DNA of 64,000 nucleotides from Knufia peltigerae (GCA_030247855.1 JAPDRN010000009.1:248001-312000), one strand, 5' to 3'; positions 11,476 through 23,757 are shown, counted from the stretch's first letter. Numbers and translations: made by a program. The notes: a model not told the origin generated them from the sequence alone.

Positions 11476-12765
11476 ATGGCTTCCCCGCAGGAACATCGAG
11501 TGCTGGACGATGACAACCAGGAGGAAACTGGTCGCGTCGACATTGAGAGACAGATCAGGCAATGTCACAGGACTTCCCTTGACAGCAGATCGGAGGACAA
11601 CCGCTTTCGGAGACTTATGGACTGCTGCATTGACAACCTGCATAAGTTTCAAGCCCTGAAGCAACGGCTTCAACTTTCTCAGAATGAGACTAGGGGCACC
11701 ATTCCTGGGTCCCCATCTGCGCGACTTCCTTCCCAAGTAGACCAATGCAACAACAACATGGCTGAACAACGCTGCTTTCTGTGCTTGAACAAAAAGGAAA
11801 GTCAGACAGCGATCGCCATACCCTGCCGCAGGCCTACCAAGGAGCGCCAGATCAAATCTTATCACTGCGATCGGGGGAGCAAAAACCGGAGGCCCCGTTA
11901 CTCTGAAATCAGGGCTGAAGAAAGTGCCGTGGAGGACGATATGGCAATTTTCGAGAGGCTGGTGGAGGCCTGCTACAAATATCACGGCACTTGGAGGAAG
12001 TGGATTCCATACTACGGAATCACCAAGGTACAAGAAGTCACAGTTAGTTTACCCACAGTCGACGAAACATTCGCACTACTGATGCCTAGTTTAAATTTGT
12101 GGGTGTCGCTGACAAGGATGGGACTTTTCCAATAGCTATGAAAACGTTGGATATTGGCAAGGTCCAAGAAGAGCTCGAAGAGATCTTGTCAAAGGAGCCC
12201 GACCGCATCGAGCTCAAGTTCGGCGATCCTTGCACTGGTGACGGATACCACAGTACTAAATGCCAGCTCGATATGGAATACACCTCGAAACCGTGTATTT
12301 CTAAACAGAAATCGGTGGCTCGGAGTCGTCAGGAGAAAATCACCATGCTCGATTTCTTCACGCAGTGCGGACAAAATCCTTCGGAAGCTAATGGAATGAG
12401 GTTGTTCGAGGGCATTGCAGCGGACAGTTCGATATACGATCCAGGGTAAGCTCTTATCCATCACCATTTGACGTTTTCATAGCTGAATACCGGCTGTGTC
12501 CAGGCAAGTATTGTGCCCGGTACAGACCAAACGTTACGATCAACACGACGTGGTTCGTGGCTTACATTTCAGCCTTGGATGGCAAACAAACCGGCTATAC
12601 TACGAACTACCACGAACCGCTTCCAGGCTTTATTTCAGCGTTGTCGTCGTCTGGTTAGGTGTCTTACTTTGGGCGTTGCCAAAGGGAGACTGGAATACTG
12701 CCATCGCTCTCGCGCAACTTGTTGCCGCCTGTATCTCCATAGTTGTCTCTCACACACGAGACTAG
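11476..12765 (+). CDS. unknown protein with two C-terminal membrane segments
   Basis: I do not recognise a named family. The 394-residue model starts at ATG 11476 (an in-frame ATG at 11467 is possible). The N-terminal half is polar, with a Cys pair (CFLCLNKK) near residue 100. The middle carries YYGITKVQEVTFKFVGVADK and an acidic stretch. The C-terminus has a motif of the form KRYDQHDVVRGLHFSLGWQT, then two hydrophobic helices (LYFSVVVVWLGVLLWAL and TAIALAQLVAACISIVV). That tail resembles fungal proteins of unknown function that end in paired helices. Exons: 11476-12042, 12090-12445 and 12504-12765; introns 47 and 58 nt, total 1185 nt in frame. It lies head-to-head with the ankyrin-repeat gene. 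Confidence 0.72.
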
Positions 12766-14118
12766 CACTGTTTGTCATATCATTCAAGAAGCTTGAGAGA
12801 GTGTGTGTTTTAGGTTGCGTCAAGAAGAAGGTGGAGCAAATAGCTGCATTTGAAAGTTGGGAATTGCATGTAGCAGCTGCACGATAGAGCTGCATGTTCC
12901 CGCCGCCTGGACTCCCTAGATCTTCGCGCGGTCCTAGGAAGGATGTCCCAGATTTCGTCTGATGCGAGGGCAATAAGGCGGGGAGATATCGACGGCTAGG
13001 ACACCGCCCCTAGGTTTCTACCGCCCCTCTGGACATCGAGCGTGCTAGAGAAGCTGGCCCAGGACTAAAAGTCAGTCTAGGAATGCAGGCGTTCTACGGC
13101 ACCGGTCTGGACTGAGACGCTTTTCGGTCACAGGGCCTGAAGCCATCGCAGGACAGCGGCCTTGGGCCAAAGTGTCTGGGATATCAGCCTGAACACAGAA
13201 AGAGCCTTGGGATGCTCAAAACGCCTAGGCCTCCGGTCCTGTGCATCCATCTGTCCTGGAACAAATGACCCGAGACGGCATTTGAGCCTCGAGCAGCTTA
13301 CCTAGAGGTCGTCCCCTCTCGAGCAAGGTTTCCTGCCTCACTTCTCGGCCTTGGCTTAAATGGTGGTGCAACGAGCCACGTAGTATCTCAAACCGACAAC
13401 TTTCCCAACGTTCATGGTCATAGCTGCGGGTCCGTCATCCGCGAACCAGGGCAGATGTTTTACCCTCGTATTCGAACACTCAATCCAAGTCTCTATGCTG
13501 AGTGCACAGTGCGCAGCCCCGCGACAGTTCTTAAGAGAGATCATCCTGTATAATGAGAAACTAAGACTAATTAGATGTAGTTAGATTACGGAGTACTACA
13601 TTAGTTACTAAAATATTCAGTTTCGTTGCCATCAAATTGGCAACCTAAGAAGAGAGAGACGTGGTTGCGAATAGAAGATGGGAGCTGTGCAGTATAAAGG
13701 CCATCATGAAAGAGGCGCTTGAATTCAATCTCGCAGCACAACGGCGCTGGGCAGGAGTTGTCCAACGCACTGGGGTGAGGTAGGTTAGGACAGGGTGAGC
13801 GACGCGCGAGGCCTCACCTCGACGCACCCACGTGACTAATCGAATCCGCTTTCGACGATGCTGCCAACGCAGGGGGCATTTCTAACAGCAGTTCGACCAA
13901 GCCTTGGCATACGTAAGTTATAGTCTCGACTTCCTTCGTCACCAACATCAATATCCGTACAAGCTTCATCAAATTTTCCTCGGATGCGTGCACTTGTGGG
14001 ATGATACATATCTGAGAGTCGGTGTTCGAGTACTGTGCTATTGCCAACTCTAGCCAACTCAACACGATGATGCTGTCACTCCTTACCCCATGCACTCTTA
14101 ACTAGTCACGCTGTCTCG
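12766..14118. other. intergenic with a GC-rich non-coding block
   Basis: Between about 12890 and 13340 the DNA is GC-rich, full of CCTAGG-, CTAGG- and CCTTGGG-like words, and lacks any long open frame. After 13540 it turns AT-rich and holds a TACGGAGTA word at 13587-13595. No gene, tRNA or known ncRNA was identified. Confidence 0.5.
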
Positions 14119-16382
14119 ATGCATGTCAAAGGCGGAACGATACTTTCTTCCAGCATTTTCATGGCGCTTTCATTTTTGGGTGCCCTTCTTGGGTACTGGG
14201 TAATTCTGAAACATACATCTCTTGTCGTAGGGGTATTCGCATCTTCCTTCTCAAACGCCCAAGCGCCTTTGGTCAGCACACCTCATGCGCTTGACCCCAA
14301 TCTTACAAACACCATCGCTTCCGAGTTGATCACGCTTTTCTATAACGGCTCAGGATCAGTGCCTGAATACGATAGGAAGTCGCCTATTCCAGATCCAATA
14401 ACTCCGCTTCCGTCAGAAGCGATCGAGGATTCACTGTTGTCACAATTGGTGTCCATTGCCGATACTTCTTTTTATCCGGACAATTGCACCAAATGCCTGG
14501 CAGCGACCCAGTTGCTCCACGCGACAGCCATTACCCAGCCAGTGTCGGTGTTTACCAACATTTTAATCAAGACATGTAATACTTTGCCGTTTGTCAAAGG
14601 CAGTATTCGAGCCAAGTCATGCGAGGCTGAGTTCGGAGGAGTGGCTTCTTTTGGCCCATACCTTGCCCAGTTGTTTTCGAAAATGAGTTTTGCTACAGGA
14701 GATATGCATTACCTGTGCTCTAATCTCCAGCCTCTCTGCGAGCCGTTGCCCCCAGTCCTGATTGATGAGGACCTTTACTTCGACCCAAAGCCAGAATCTT
14801 CAGAGATTGCACCAGTACCATCAGGGAAAACCTTTGACGTTCTTCATCTCTCGGATTGGCACCTTGATCCTCGTTTCGATATCGGATCCGAGGCTAATTG
14901 CACTGGTTACCTTTGCTGTCGCCCTTATTCAGAGAATCGCGATCTTTCAACCACCCGCCGGAACGCGTCTTTACCTGCCTCGAGATTTGGTTCTTTTTTC
15001 TGTGATTCTCCCGCTGACCTCGCACTTTCGGCTTTTGACGATATGGACAAACTGATCAACATGGACGAGCTTGCCTTTAGTATTTTTACTGGTGACATCG
15101 TGTCTCACGATCCGGAAGACACCCTATCACAGGATTATGTTACTTACGAGGAGGAAATCACCTACTTGGTCTTCAAGAAAATGTTAGGGAGTACACCAGT
15201 GTATGCAGCGCTGGGAAATCATGACACTCTTCCTGTGAGCTTCAACACACAGCACAACATGAACTCTGACCCCAAAAATTCCAGCAGCAACGTATATCAG
15301 TGGAACTACGATCTCGTTTCATCGCTGTGGATGGAACATTCCTGGCTTAATGACTCAGAAGCATCTTTCGCGAGGACGCACTACGGGGCTTATGCCACGA
15401 CTACGGCCCAAGGCTTACGAATCATATCTCTCAATTCAGATTTCTGGTACAAGGCAAACATATTCAACTATTGGAATGTGACGAATCCCGATCAAAGTGG
15501 TATTTTGAAGTGGCTCGCTGATGAGCTATCGGCATGCGAGAAGCGCGGACAACGAGCTTGGATCATCGCCCATGTACTGACCGGCTTTGATGGTACTGCG
15601 CCTTTGCCGAATCCAACTGCACTCTTCTATTCAATCGTACGCCGTTTCTCTCCAGCGACGATCGCCGCCGTCTTTTTTGGGTATGCTGTTCTCCACAAAT
15701 GTCGGACAAGTTTGAACTAATTCCACGCAGGCATACGCACCAAGATCAATTCCAAATATTCTACGACTACCTGCCCTCCTCATTACAGTCAACTGAAGAT
15801 GCAAGCAGACCTGCAGCATTGCGAGATACTACACAAGTCGACTTTAGCAAGCCTTTGCAGGTTTCATATATTGGCCCCAGCATTACACCATTGACCGGGC
15901 TGAACGCTGGCTATCGAGTTTACCAGATTGACTCAGAGACGTTTTCCGTCATTAATTCTCAGACTTTCATTGCCAACATGTCAAACAGTCTGTCGTGGAA
16001 GAAGCCTATTTGGGAGTTCGAGTACGATACACGCCAGGCGTATTCTGAGGCGGCTGTGGATGACAGCCAGACGCAGGACCCTGAGAGCCTACAGTGGCCC
16101 GCCACGTCACCATTAAACGCTACATTTTGGCACCTTGTGACCGAACGTATGCGGAAGAGTCCGGAAAGTCCTAGTTCCTCTTCTCCCTCATTACTGGACC
16201 TGTACAACATGTACGAGTCAAAGTCCAGTTCAGCAACGACACGACGTGGGAATGATAACACCAGCCCGGAGCAGAAGGTCTGCTTTTTGCGCGCTGGCAG
16301 CGGCTGGCTAGGACATCAGTGTAAGGAGCACTTTGGGACCGATGCCAGAGGCGAGAGAGAAAAGGCGTTCGGACTGGTGTAG
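14119..16382 (+). CDS. acid sphingomyelinase-like phosphodiesterase
   Basis: Predicted secreted or vacuolar metallophosphoesterase of the acid sphingomyelinase family, hydrolysing a phosphodiester such as sphingomyelin or a related lipid. The 737-residue model has an N-terminal hydrophobic signal/anchor (residues about 10-35), a saposin B-type region with paired Cys (NCTKC, IKTCN, AKSCEAE, YLCSNLQPLC), then the metal-site motifs in order: LSDWHLDP, GDIVSH, LGNHD, AHVLTGFDG and GHTH. GHTH exists only after removing a 50-nt intron (15681-15730): exon 1 ends GG and exon 2 begins GCATACGCAC. Exons: 14119-15680 and 15731-16382. Several NxS/T sites fit secretion. It ends tail-to-tail with the MFS gene. 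The substrate is inferred from family only. Confidence 0.9.
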
Positions 16383-16743
16383 GCCAAGCCAGAAACGCAA
16401 CTTTAACCACCGTCAAGACGATGTGACCGTCATTTTGAAGTTCATGCAAACACCCTTAACCATTAGCGCCACTCTGGACGAAGCTGCCTCCTATAGCCAT
16501 GGGGCATTTCGACTTCATCTTTTTCCTGACCAAGTGGACCTACAGGAACGGCTGGACATTGAACAGTCCCTATACATTTGCATCATACCTTTATGTCTAT
16601 TCACTGTACCTTAAAATACAGACTTCGACATCTACAACTTGTGAAATAACTGAAAATTGCCCACCGCAACTGTACAAAGCCGAAGTGGAGAGCTTCATTA
16701 CAACAAAACGGACGCAATTTTGCTACAGCAGTCTATGCCAAAG
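16383..16743. other. tail-to-tail spacer, no gene seen
   Basis: 3' flanks of the sphingomyelinase-like gene and the MFS transporter. No coding frame or repeat of note. Confidence 0.5.
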
Positions 16744-18119
16744 TCACACCCTACCTCTGAGTCCTTTTGCAGTTGCAGCCTTACTGGCAAATGCAATACA
16801 ACCACCCACCAGACACATGGTCCCACTGAAGATTGATACCTCCCAATATCCTCCGTAGTGCTGGACAAGGGCACCATTGACTGGAGGACCAATCAAAGAT
16901 GCAAGTGATCCTATGGCCAGACCCTGACCCATGAATGTGCCTGCCTCCTGAGGATTGGTGGTGCAAAGAGTGAAAGCTGCCGTGGCCCCCGAAATGATAG
17001 TTCCCGAGGCAAAGCCAAAGAAAATCGCATATACCACCAACCCCGCGGTGCTATCGGCCTTTGTTAGGCAGAAGATCAAGATACCTGTCGAGAGGCCACC
17101 TGCTGCAAATATGTTCAACCTTCCGAATTTGTCTGCGAGTATGCCGGGAACAATTCGACCAAATGTTGAAGCTCCATTAAGGATTGCGAGGAGATACGAA
17201 GCCAGAGTGGGGTCCATGCCTCTAGAGACTGCATATGATGGGAGGTAGAAGAGTGGCGTCCACATCCCGATGAACATGAAGAAGAGGGCTCCAATCAGCA
17301 GCACAAAATTCGCTTGAGTAAAAGCTCTCCAGATGAAGAAGGTCGTAGCCCGAGGCGGCAGGCGGGGTTTGACAATTATGCAAGCAAATGCCATCAACGG
17401 CAGCAGGACGAATCCCATGATGCGCACCGACCACCCGAATCCCAGAGAGGAATCGTTTAGCATCTTGGACAGGGCGATCGGAAAGACAATCCCTCCAATA
17501 GACGACCCTGATATTGCCAGGCCGAATGCAGCGCCTCGCTTTTTGTCGAAGTACTGAGAGAGCGCTCCCAATGGTGGGAAAGTCAACAGCCCCAAGGCCA
17601 GCCCCAGTAGGACGCCTTGAGCCAGCATGAATTGCCAGTACTCCTTACAGATGCTGACCATCATCAAGGCAAACACAAACGTCAGTATGGCTGGGCGGAG
17701 GATCTGCATGCGCGTTAGCACGCCCATTTGATGCCGAAGAAGCAAAACCCGACACGTACCCAGATGCCGTACCGATCAAAGATTGGCCCAGCAACCGCAC
17801 CCACGGCGAACTGGAGGAAGGCTGCTATTGATCCGATCCAGGCTATGTCGTCCGGTGACTTGTCTGTCAATTGATGTGATAGATAATATTCTTCGAAAAC
17901 GCCGAAGGCGTTGACGAAACCTAAGGCCGAGAATGTAATGCAAGCTGCGCCGACTGTCACAAGCCAGGCCTGGAGGCCGCCGTCAGGGGGAGGGTCGAAT
18001 TCAGGTTTCGTCAGGTCGCCACTTTGGGACTTTTCTTCTTGCCCAAGTTCGGGATCGTTGGAGGGTGCTTTTCCTTCGACGCTCGGCGGCGTCGGGGTTG
18101 TTTCTCGTTGAGACCCCAT
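16744..18119 (-). CDS. MFS monocarboxylate-type transporter
   Basis: Predicted plasma-membrane transporter of the monocarboxylate porter branch of the major facilitator superfamily. The 439-residue model has a polar N-terminus, then the family entry motif DPPPDGGLQAWLVTVGA, and about twelve hydrophobic helices. GPIFDRYGIW marks the cytosolic loop between helices 2 and 3, and GRLNIFAAGG lies in the second half. Exons: 17760-18119 and 16744-17703, joined across a 56-nt intron that begins GTACGT and ends GCATGCAG. The gene is head-to-head with a Zn2Cys6 regulator, 564 bp between start codons, which suggests but does not prove shared control. The substrate is unknown; fungal relatives are often annotated for monocarboxylates or riboflavin. 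Confidence 0.9.
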
Positions 18120-18683
18120 GGTAGGAGGTTGAGGTATATCGAGCGACGTTTTCTTCGTGGCCTCGGTCTTTTGGGCTTGTACAATGGTGGTAGGGTCCAG
18201 GATTTTTTTTAGACAAAGGCAAATCGATTGTGGTACGGAGCACTATTGAAGTTTTTTGGGAGACGGGAGATTTAGTTATATACGGTGCTGCTGTCTTGTA
18301 ACTTCCGGTGCCTTGACTTCGGACTCGGCCTGACTGCTGGAAGTGTACCTAACGGTATAGGTTATCTCCGAAGAGACATATAGTCGTACCCTCCGCGGTA
18401 TGGAATGAAGCTGATCATTGGTGGTATTGGGGTGTCGGCGATATGTATCTCGGATTACGTCAAAGTACAAGTTCCGGTACCGCTATTCTAGTTACCAGTT
18501 GGCTGTCAGGAAGTCCCGGCATATTGTCAACCATAAGTATCAAAACGCAGAATTACGTCCGGGCCGACTCGGATAATCCGACATTAAGACGACTGTTTAT
18601 CACCTCTTCCTGCATCGCTCATATCAGACAATGCGACAAATAAGTCCCTCGCCGATGAATAATTTCTGTCTAGTAACCTCACC
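18120..18683. promoter_or_regulatory. divergent promoter, MFS transporter / Zn2Cys6 regulator
   Basis: The only upstream DNA available to both the transporter (starts 18119, leftward) and the regulator (starts 18684, rightward). Several CGG/CCG words occur, the usual half-sites of Zn2Cys6 proteins, for example TTCCGGTGCC near 18303 and TTCCGGTACCG near 18473. I cannot assign a specific site. Confidence 0.4.
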
Positions 18684-21410
18684 ATGACCCTGAGCACGCC
18701 TTCAGGTCAGCAACAGATGTCCGAGTCCGAATGTCGCCGACAACAAAGGAGAAGAAGAAGACCAGCAGTTACATGCACCGTTTGCAGGAAACGCAAAATC
18801 CGATGCAACCGCGAGTACCCTTGTAACAACTGCACTCGTTCGAGGGATGCGGTCTGCGTCTATGAAGAGTACCCTCCGCTCAAACAGCGATCACTCAACA
18901 CAGGAAGAGAGCCGACTGTCAACGTTGTTAGTGGCCAGACATCTCCTGGGTCGACGGGGAACCCCCCTAGCATAACAACAAGCAGCACCTCGACGGCTCC
19001 CTATCACCCTGGTACTCCATTGTCGACAACGACCGCGACGGCGACGAACCTCCCCATCGATACTTTGATGATAGAAAGTCCCACCAGGACACTGGACCAG
19101 AGTAGTCGAGACATTGCACCGGCACCTTTGACTCGGGAAATACCTGACCCTGCACAATGTAGACAGGACTTTTTCGGCGAACCTCGAATACTTGGACGGA
19201 CGGTGTTTCACAAATCCCGCCAGTTCGGTCAGAGTCACTGGATGAATGGTGTTGCCATAGTACGTACGTGCGTGCGTTGTGTGCCTGTCTTTTTTGACCT
19301 AGACTCATTACCGTTTCTTTCATATCCTGTCGTACTCTTCACGCCTCCCTCTAACTTTCCACAATGTGACATGACCAGTTCGGAGACTTATTACGTCTCG
19401 TCGAGTCTTATATGCGCAAAGAACCCACGGTGATTCCAGCGGGGTTGCGACGGTGCAAGGCGTTGGCAAAAGTCATCAAATCATCTCGCTTACCAGCATG
19501 GCCGACACCGCTCGGTGATGATCTACCGCCGCGAGAGGTCGTGGAACATCTCATCGACAATTATCTCGGCACGATCGAATCTGTGTATAGAATCATACAC
19601 ATCCCCACGTTCAAAAAGCAAGTTGCAGCACTCTGGACTTCTTCTTCTTCTTCTTCTTCTGCTGCTGCCGACGGTTCAACTTCAACTTCAACTTCTTCTC
19701 GTCGCGACACCGCTTTCATGGTTCAACTAAAGTTGATCCTTGCCATTGGCGCCACGTACGACCAGAACTTTGGCATGCGCACGTCCGCTATGCGATGGGT
19801 CTACGAGGCTCAGGCCTGGCTGAATACACCAAACTCCAAGATCCGGTTGAACGTGCAATCCTTGCAGATCCACATCCTACTGATCGTGGCACGAGAGCTC
19901 GTGGACGTCTGCGGAGACTTGACGTGGATCTCGGCTGGCGAGTTATACAGACGGGCGATCTACATGGGCCTGAACCGTGACCGCCCCAATCCTACCGGGT
20001 CGACGGTATTTGCCACGGAAATGCGCCGACGGCTGTGGAACACGATCCTCGAAATATCTCTGCAGTCGAGCATGTACTCCGGTGGCCCTGTGCTTGTATC
20101 CCCGGACGACTTTGACACGAAACCACCCACCAATCTCGACGATGTCCAATTGGAGGAAAAGTCTCCCACCGTCTGGGCCGAGGACGTACATACTCAAGTG
20201 TCGACGTCGATCGCTCTGCGGAAATCTTTTTCGGTGCGTCTGGCCGTCGTCAAGTTCTTGAACGATCTCAGAGTCAACGGCCGATATGAGCCGATGCTAC
20301 AACTGGACGGGGAGATGAGAGTGGCATACAAGACTCTCACTCGAACATTGCAGGGCATGCTGTCACCGTCGTGGAACCGATCTGTACCCAACAACTTTGA
20401 ACTTTTGACCGCAGACCTCATGATGAATCGGTACCTGATGAGTTTGCACGTCCCGTTCTTTGAACAATCGATGCATGAAGCCGCGTACGCGTATTCGAGA
20501 AAAGTGGTACTCGAAGCTTCCTTGAAGATATGGTACATGACCTACGGGTCATCCTCTCAGCAAGTGGGCGGACGTGGTATCGCTGGTACACCACAATCCA
20601 CTCAAAGTCAGAGTCAAAGCACGTCATCAAATTCTTCACCAGGTCTCGCCGCCACATCCGTATCCGGATACGGCTTCCACCCAGTTTACCGGAGTGGTGT
20701 CTTCCAAGCGTCGTGTCTGGTGGCCGCCGAACTTCGTGCCCAGCTGGAAGAGCGTGACGAGGCCGGCATGGGCTTCTTCACGCCCTTACGGCCCGACTTG
20801 TTGCCCGTCGTGCAGGAAGCCAAGGCCTGGTGTCTCCGCGGAGTGCGCATCGGCGAGACGAACGTCAAGGGGTACTTGTTTTCTTGCCTGATCGCCTCAC
20901 ACATTGACGCCCTGCTGCGCGGTATGGACAAGACCGAAATCCCGGGGTTCTTGTTGCAGGGTGCAGAAGAGGCCATGAGGGAGAGCATTGCGATATTGGA
21001 GGATCATGCTGGTGTGAGTCACACTCAGAACGATGATCGTCGTGATGATGAGAATGGTAATGGTAATGAAAACCGAGTTGGAAAAGAAAAACCAAGTCGT
21101 CAGAGTTCGGTTTTGGCACCGTCGACGCTGTTGCCGTTTGATGAAACTCTTTTACAGGACGACAATGCATTCATGGTGGGTTTTCTTTTTCTCGTTTCTT
21201 TCGCCCCATCGATCCTACTGTGATACACTTACACTACACTTCCGCTTTTTCTCCCCGCCCCCCCCCCTCCCCCCCTTTACCTTTCCTCCTGACTTCTAGT
21301 TTTCCCCATCACCCGTTCAAGCATGGAACGTTGCAATTCAAGAAGAAAAAAGACCAACAAATAATGATTTGTCATGGCTAGACTCCAGATGGAATGTTCG
21401 ATTTCGGTGA
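18684..21410 (+). CDS. Zn2Cys6 transcription factor
   Basis: Predicted nuclear transcription activator. Residues about 31-58 hold the zinc cluster CTVCRKRKIRCNREYPCNNC, preceded by a basic run of Arg. A Ser/Thr/Pro-rich linker follows, then the fungal-specific middle homology region with LIDNYLGTIESVYRIIHIPTF and RRLWNTILEISLQSSMYSGG. Exons: 18684-19259, 19379-21175 and 21300-21410; introns 119 and 124 nt, total 2484 nt, 827 residues. The second intron contains an unusual C-rich run near 21258-21287. Ser and Ser/Thr runs occur near nt 19638-19700. The predicted end (WLDSRWNVRFR) is followed in another frame by a better-looking tail, described under findings. Its target may be the divergent transporter. 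Confidence 0.9.
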
Positions 21411-21897
21411 CATGGGTCTTACGGAATGGGGATTCGATGACGACAACAACAATAATGTTGATGATGAGTATCTTGCTGATGTTTCCTTTTGGTGATTGAT
21501 GGCTTTTGAGACCATACGAGCTTGTTACTCGTCAGTGTGGTGTAGAGAAATAGACATTATACGGGCTACTCGAGTCAAAAAAAAGGGATGTGGTGATTGA
21601 ACATGAAAGGTTGTACTTAATATGGACAGTACACTTTCTGTAACGAGACCACGGAATGATCACCTCGTGAGTACCACGGGACGCATGATGACTGTGTATA
21701 TGGTAGTAATAATAATAATAATAATATCATGTTCTTTGGCTGATTACTGCCTTTCCCTCCTGCCCTCGTATATCGAGTCATGTGAAAGCAGAGAGCAATG
21801 CTGTAACATTCACAGGTGTGTGTATCAACCAGTTTGGTTCTCACGACCGGTTTTGGGTAAGATGGATATACTAGACGAGACAAGCACACTTCTTTTT
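21411..21897. other. tail-to-tail spacer
   Basis: Holds the alternative C-terminal frame of the upstream regulator (to 21495), an AAT repeat at about 21707-21725 and 3' flanks of two converging genes. No separate gene seen. Confidence 0.5.
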
Positions 21898-23757
21898 TCA
21901 CAACTCATCCCTTTTCCGGCTCGACCCTTTGGTTTGATCCCACTCCGTCAACCAACCCTGGACCCGTTTGATCTCCCACTCGTGGGCCGCCCTTATGAAG
22001 TCCGGTTCACCACTGATGTTCAGGATGCCCGAAGAATCCCAGTGGTGACCGGCACCCGTGATGAGCATTTGGTTCTCTCCGTACCGACGGCTGGCGTTGT
22101 GTCCGTGGTAGCAAACGTCCCTCCAGACGTCACTGCCACCGTCGATCAGGGCGAGTCGAGGAGCCGAAATGTCGAAATCTCCGTACATGTGATACCAAGT
22201 CAGGTTGGGCCCGTTCGGAGGAGGTACGGCTTGAGGAGACAGAGGTCCCTCGGGGAAGGCCCAAGTGCACCACTGTTGGGTGTAATTGAGGTCGATGGCC
22301 CGTGACAACAACGAAGGGGTCCCGTGAGGTTGCGGCATCTGGTAGGCCCCCAATTCGCTACACGTCGAGTACAAGTACGACCGGGAGGCCGAGTTGGTGG
22401 GGTCTGCGTAGAATGTTTCTGCAAACGAGAACCAAATAGTCAGTGACCAACGACCAGAAAAAAAAAATTGGCTGTTTGAGTATTTGCAAAAGTTCAGAGG
22501 CATGTGTCCCCAAACTTACCGTTTTGTGTAGAAAAACATCCTGGTGTGGTGGTGTCGATCAGATCAGGACTTGGACATGCGGGTAGGATCACGGTCTTGA
22601 CGTAATTCGCGTAAGCTCCTAGTCCTGTCCATGCCGAACCGTTGGTGTAATTCGACAATTGTGTGTCGACGGCAGTGATACTCGCCGGAGCGTTCATGTC
22701 GGTGATGTTGTTGCAAAAATTGAAAAAGTCGGGGGAGTCGTAAGCCGGCCACCAATTCAGTTCTTGCCATGTGTTTGTCGGGTAGTTCATTGGACCACCT
22801 ATTGGGAATGCGATCTGGAACAGCAGATCTTGTCAGCTTGATATAAAACGCATGAAGACATCTTTTTCTCTCTCTCTCTGGTCCTCAACTTTGATGGGAA
22901 ACTCCACACTCGACCAGATCAGATGGCAGGCAGGAAACAAAAAACCCCCTTACAGTCATTGCAAAGTCTCCCAAACTACTCAGAGACCCCAATCCAAAGA
23001 TTTCTTTCACCTGTTGAACGGCTTTTGTGTTTTTGGTTTGAATCAAATGGTCAATCTTGTCGATGATTTTGTTGATCCTGGTGATGCAATCCTGAGGGCC
23101 GTTTTCCTGGATGGGGTTGTACCATTCCGGGTACCCGTGTACGGCGTGGACTACACCAGAGGCCGCGATGCCACCCCACAGGACATGGCCGTACTGGACG
23201 ACGGAAAATGCGGTCTCGGCCCCTGCGAGACTCCCACCGTACAGGATCCACGGGGTGCCGGGGGCGGTGAGGTTGCCTCCTCCCGGGACGTTCGGGAACG
23301 TGGCGCGTTGAGCAAAATACGCATTGTCGGCGATGGTCTGTTCGTTGGTCAAGAACCTCAGGTTGTCGGTGCTCGAGTTCTCAAAGGGATAACTCTCGCC
23401 GTAGTACCTGTTCTCCAAAATCACCCCCAGACCGCCGGTGGCGTTCATGAGGATCTGTACGATACCGGTCTGGAGGTTGCTGAACCTCGACTCTCCGTTG
23501 ACCTCGCCTCCGATGTACAGAAACACCGGACCCCCCGGCTTGTAGTACGTCGGGTCGAACCAGTACCTTTGGGTGAAGGTCGCGTTGGTGTTGGGTTTGT
23601 AGCGGGCCGAGTGTGGGAAGTGGTCGATCAATTGGGTGAAATTGTACGCCGTGTAGTTTGTCGGTCGACCATCTTCACCCAAAGGTCCGATCTGAGCTGC
23701 GGTGAAGCCAGCAAAGGCTGTCGCCGTGACCGTGGCGAAGATGCTGGACAGACGCAT
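21898..23757 (-). CDS. S28-family serine peptidase, C-terminal RDEL
   Basis: Predicted secretory-pathway serine carboxypeptidase of clan SC family S28 (prolyl carboxypeptidase / dipeptidyl peptidase II type). The 539-residue model starts at 23757 with a signal peptide (MRLSSIFATVTATAFAGF), then HFPHSARYKPNTNATFTQRY, the oxyanion/entry region VFLYIGGE, ENRYYGESYPF, the nucleophile motif GGSLAGAE and a C-terminal histidine in GAGHHWDSSG. Many NxS/T sites are present. Exons: 22954-23757, 22520-22814 and 21898-22418; introns 139 and 101 nt, total 1620 nt. The protein ends KRDEL, which looks like an ER-retrieval signal. That is unusual for this normally secreted family, and its use here is inference. 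Confidence 0.9.

Noticed and set aside
12496..12660. Alternative frame GKYCARYRPNVTINTTW in the unknown membrane gene
   Set aside because: It looked coding at first, but the exon phases do not allow it; the allowed frame continues into two clear membrane helices.
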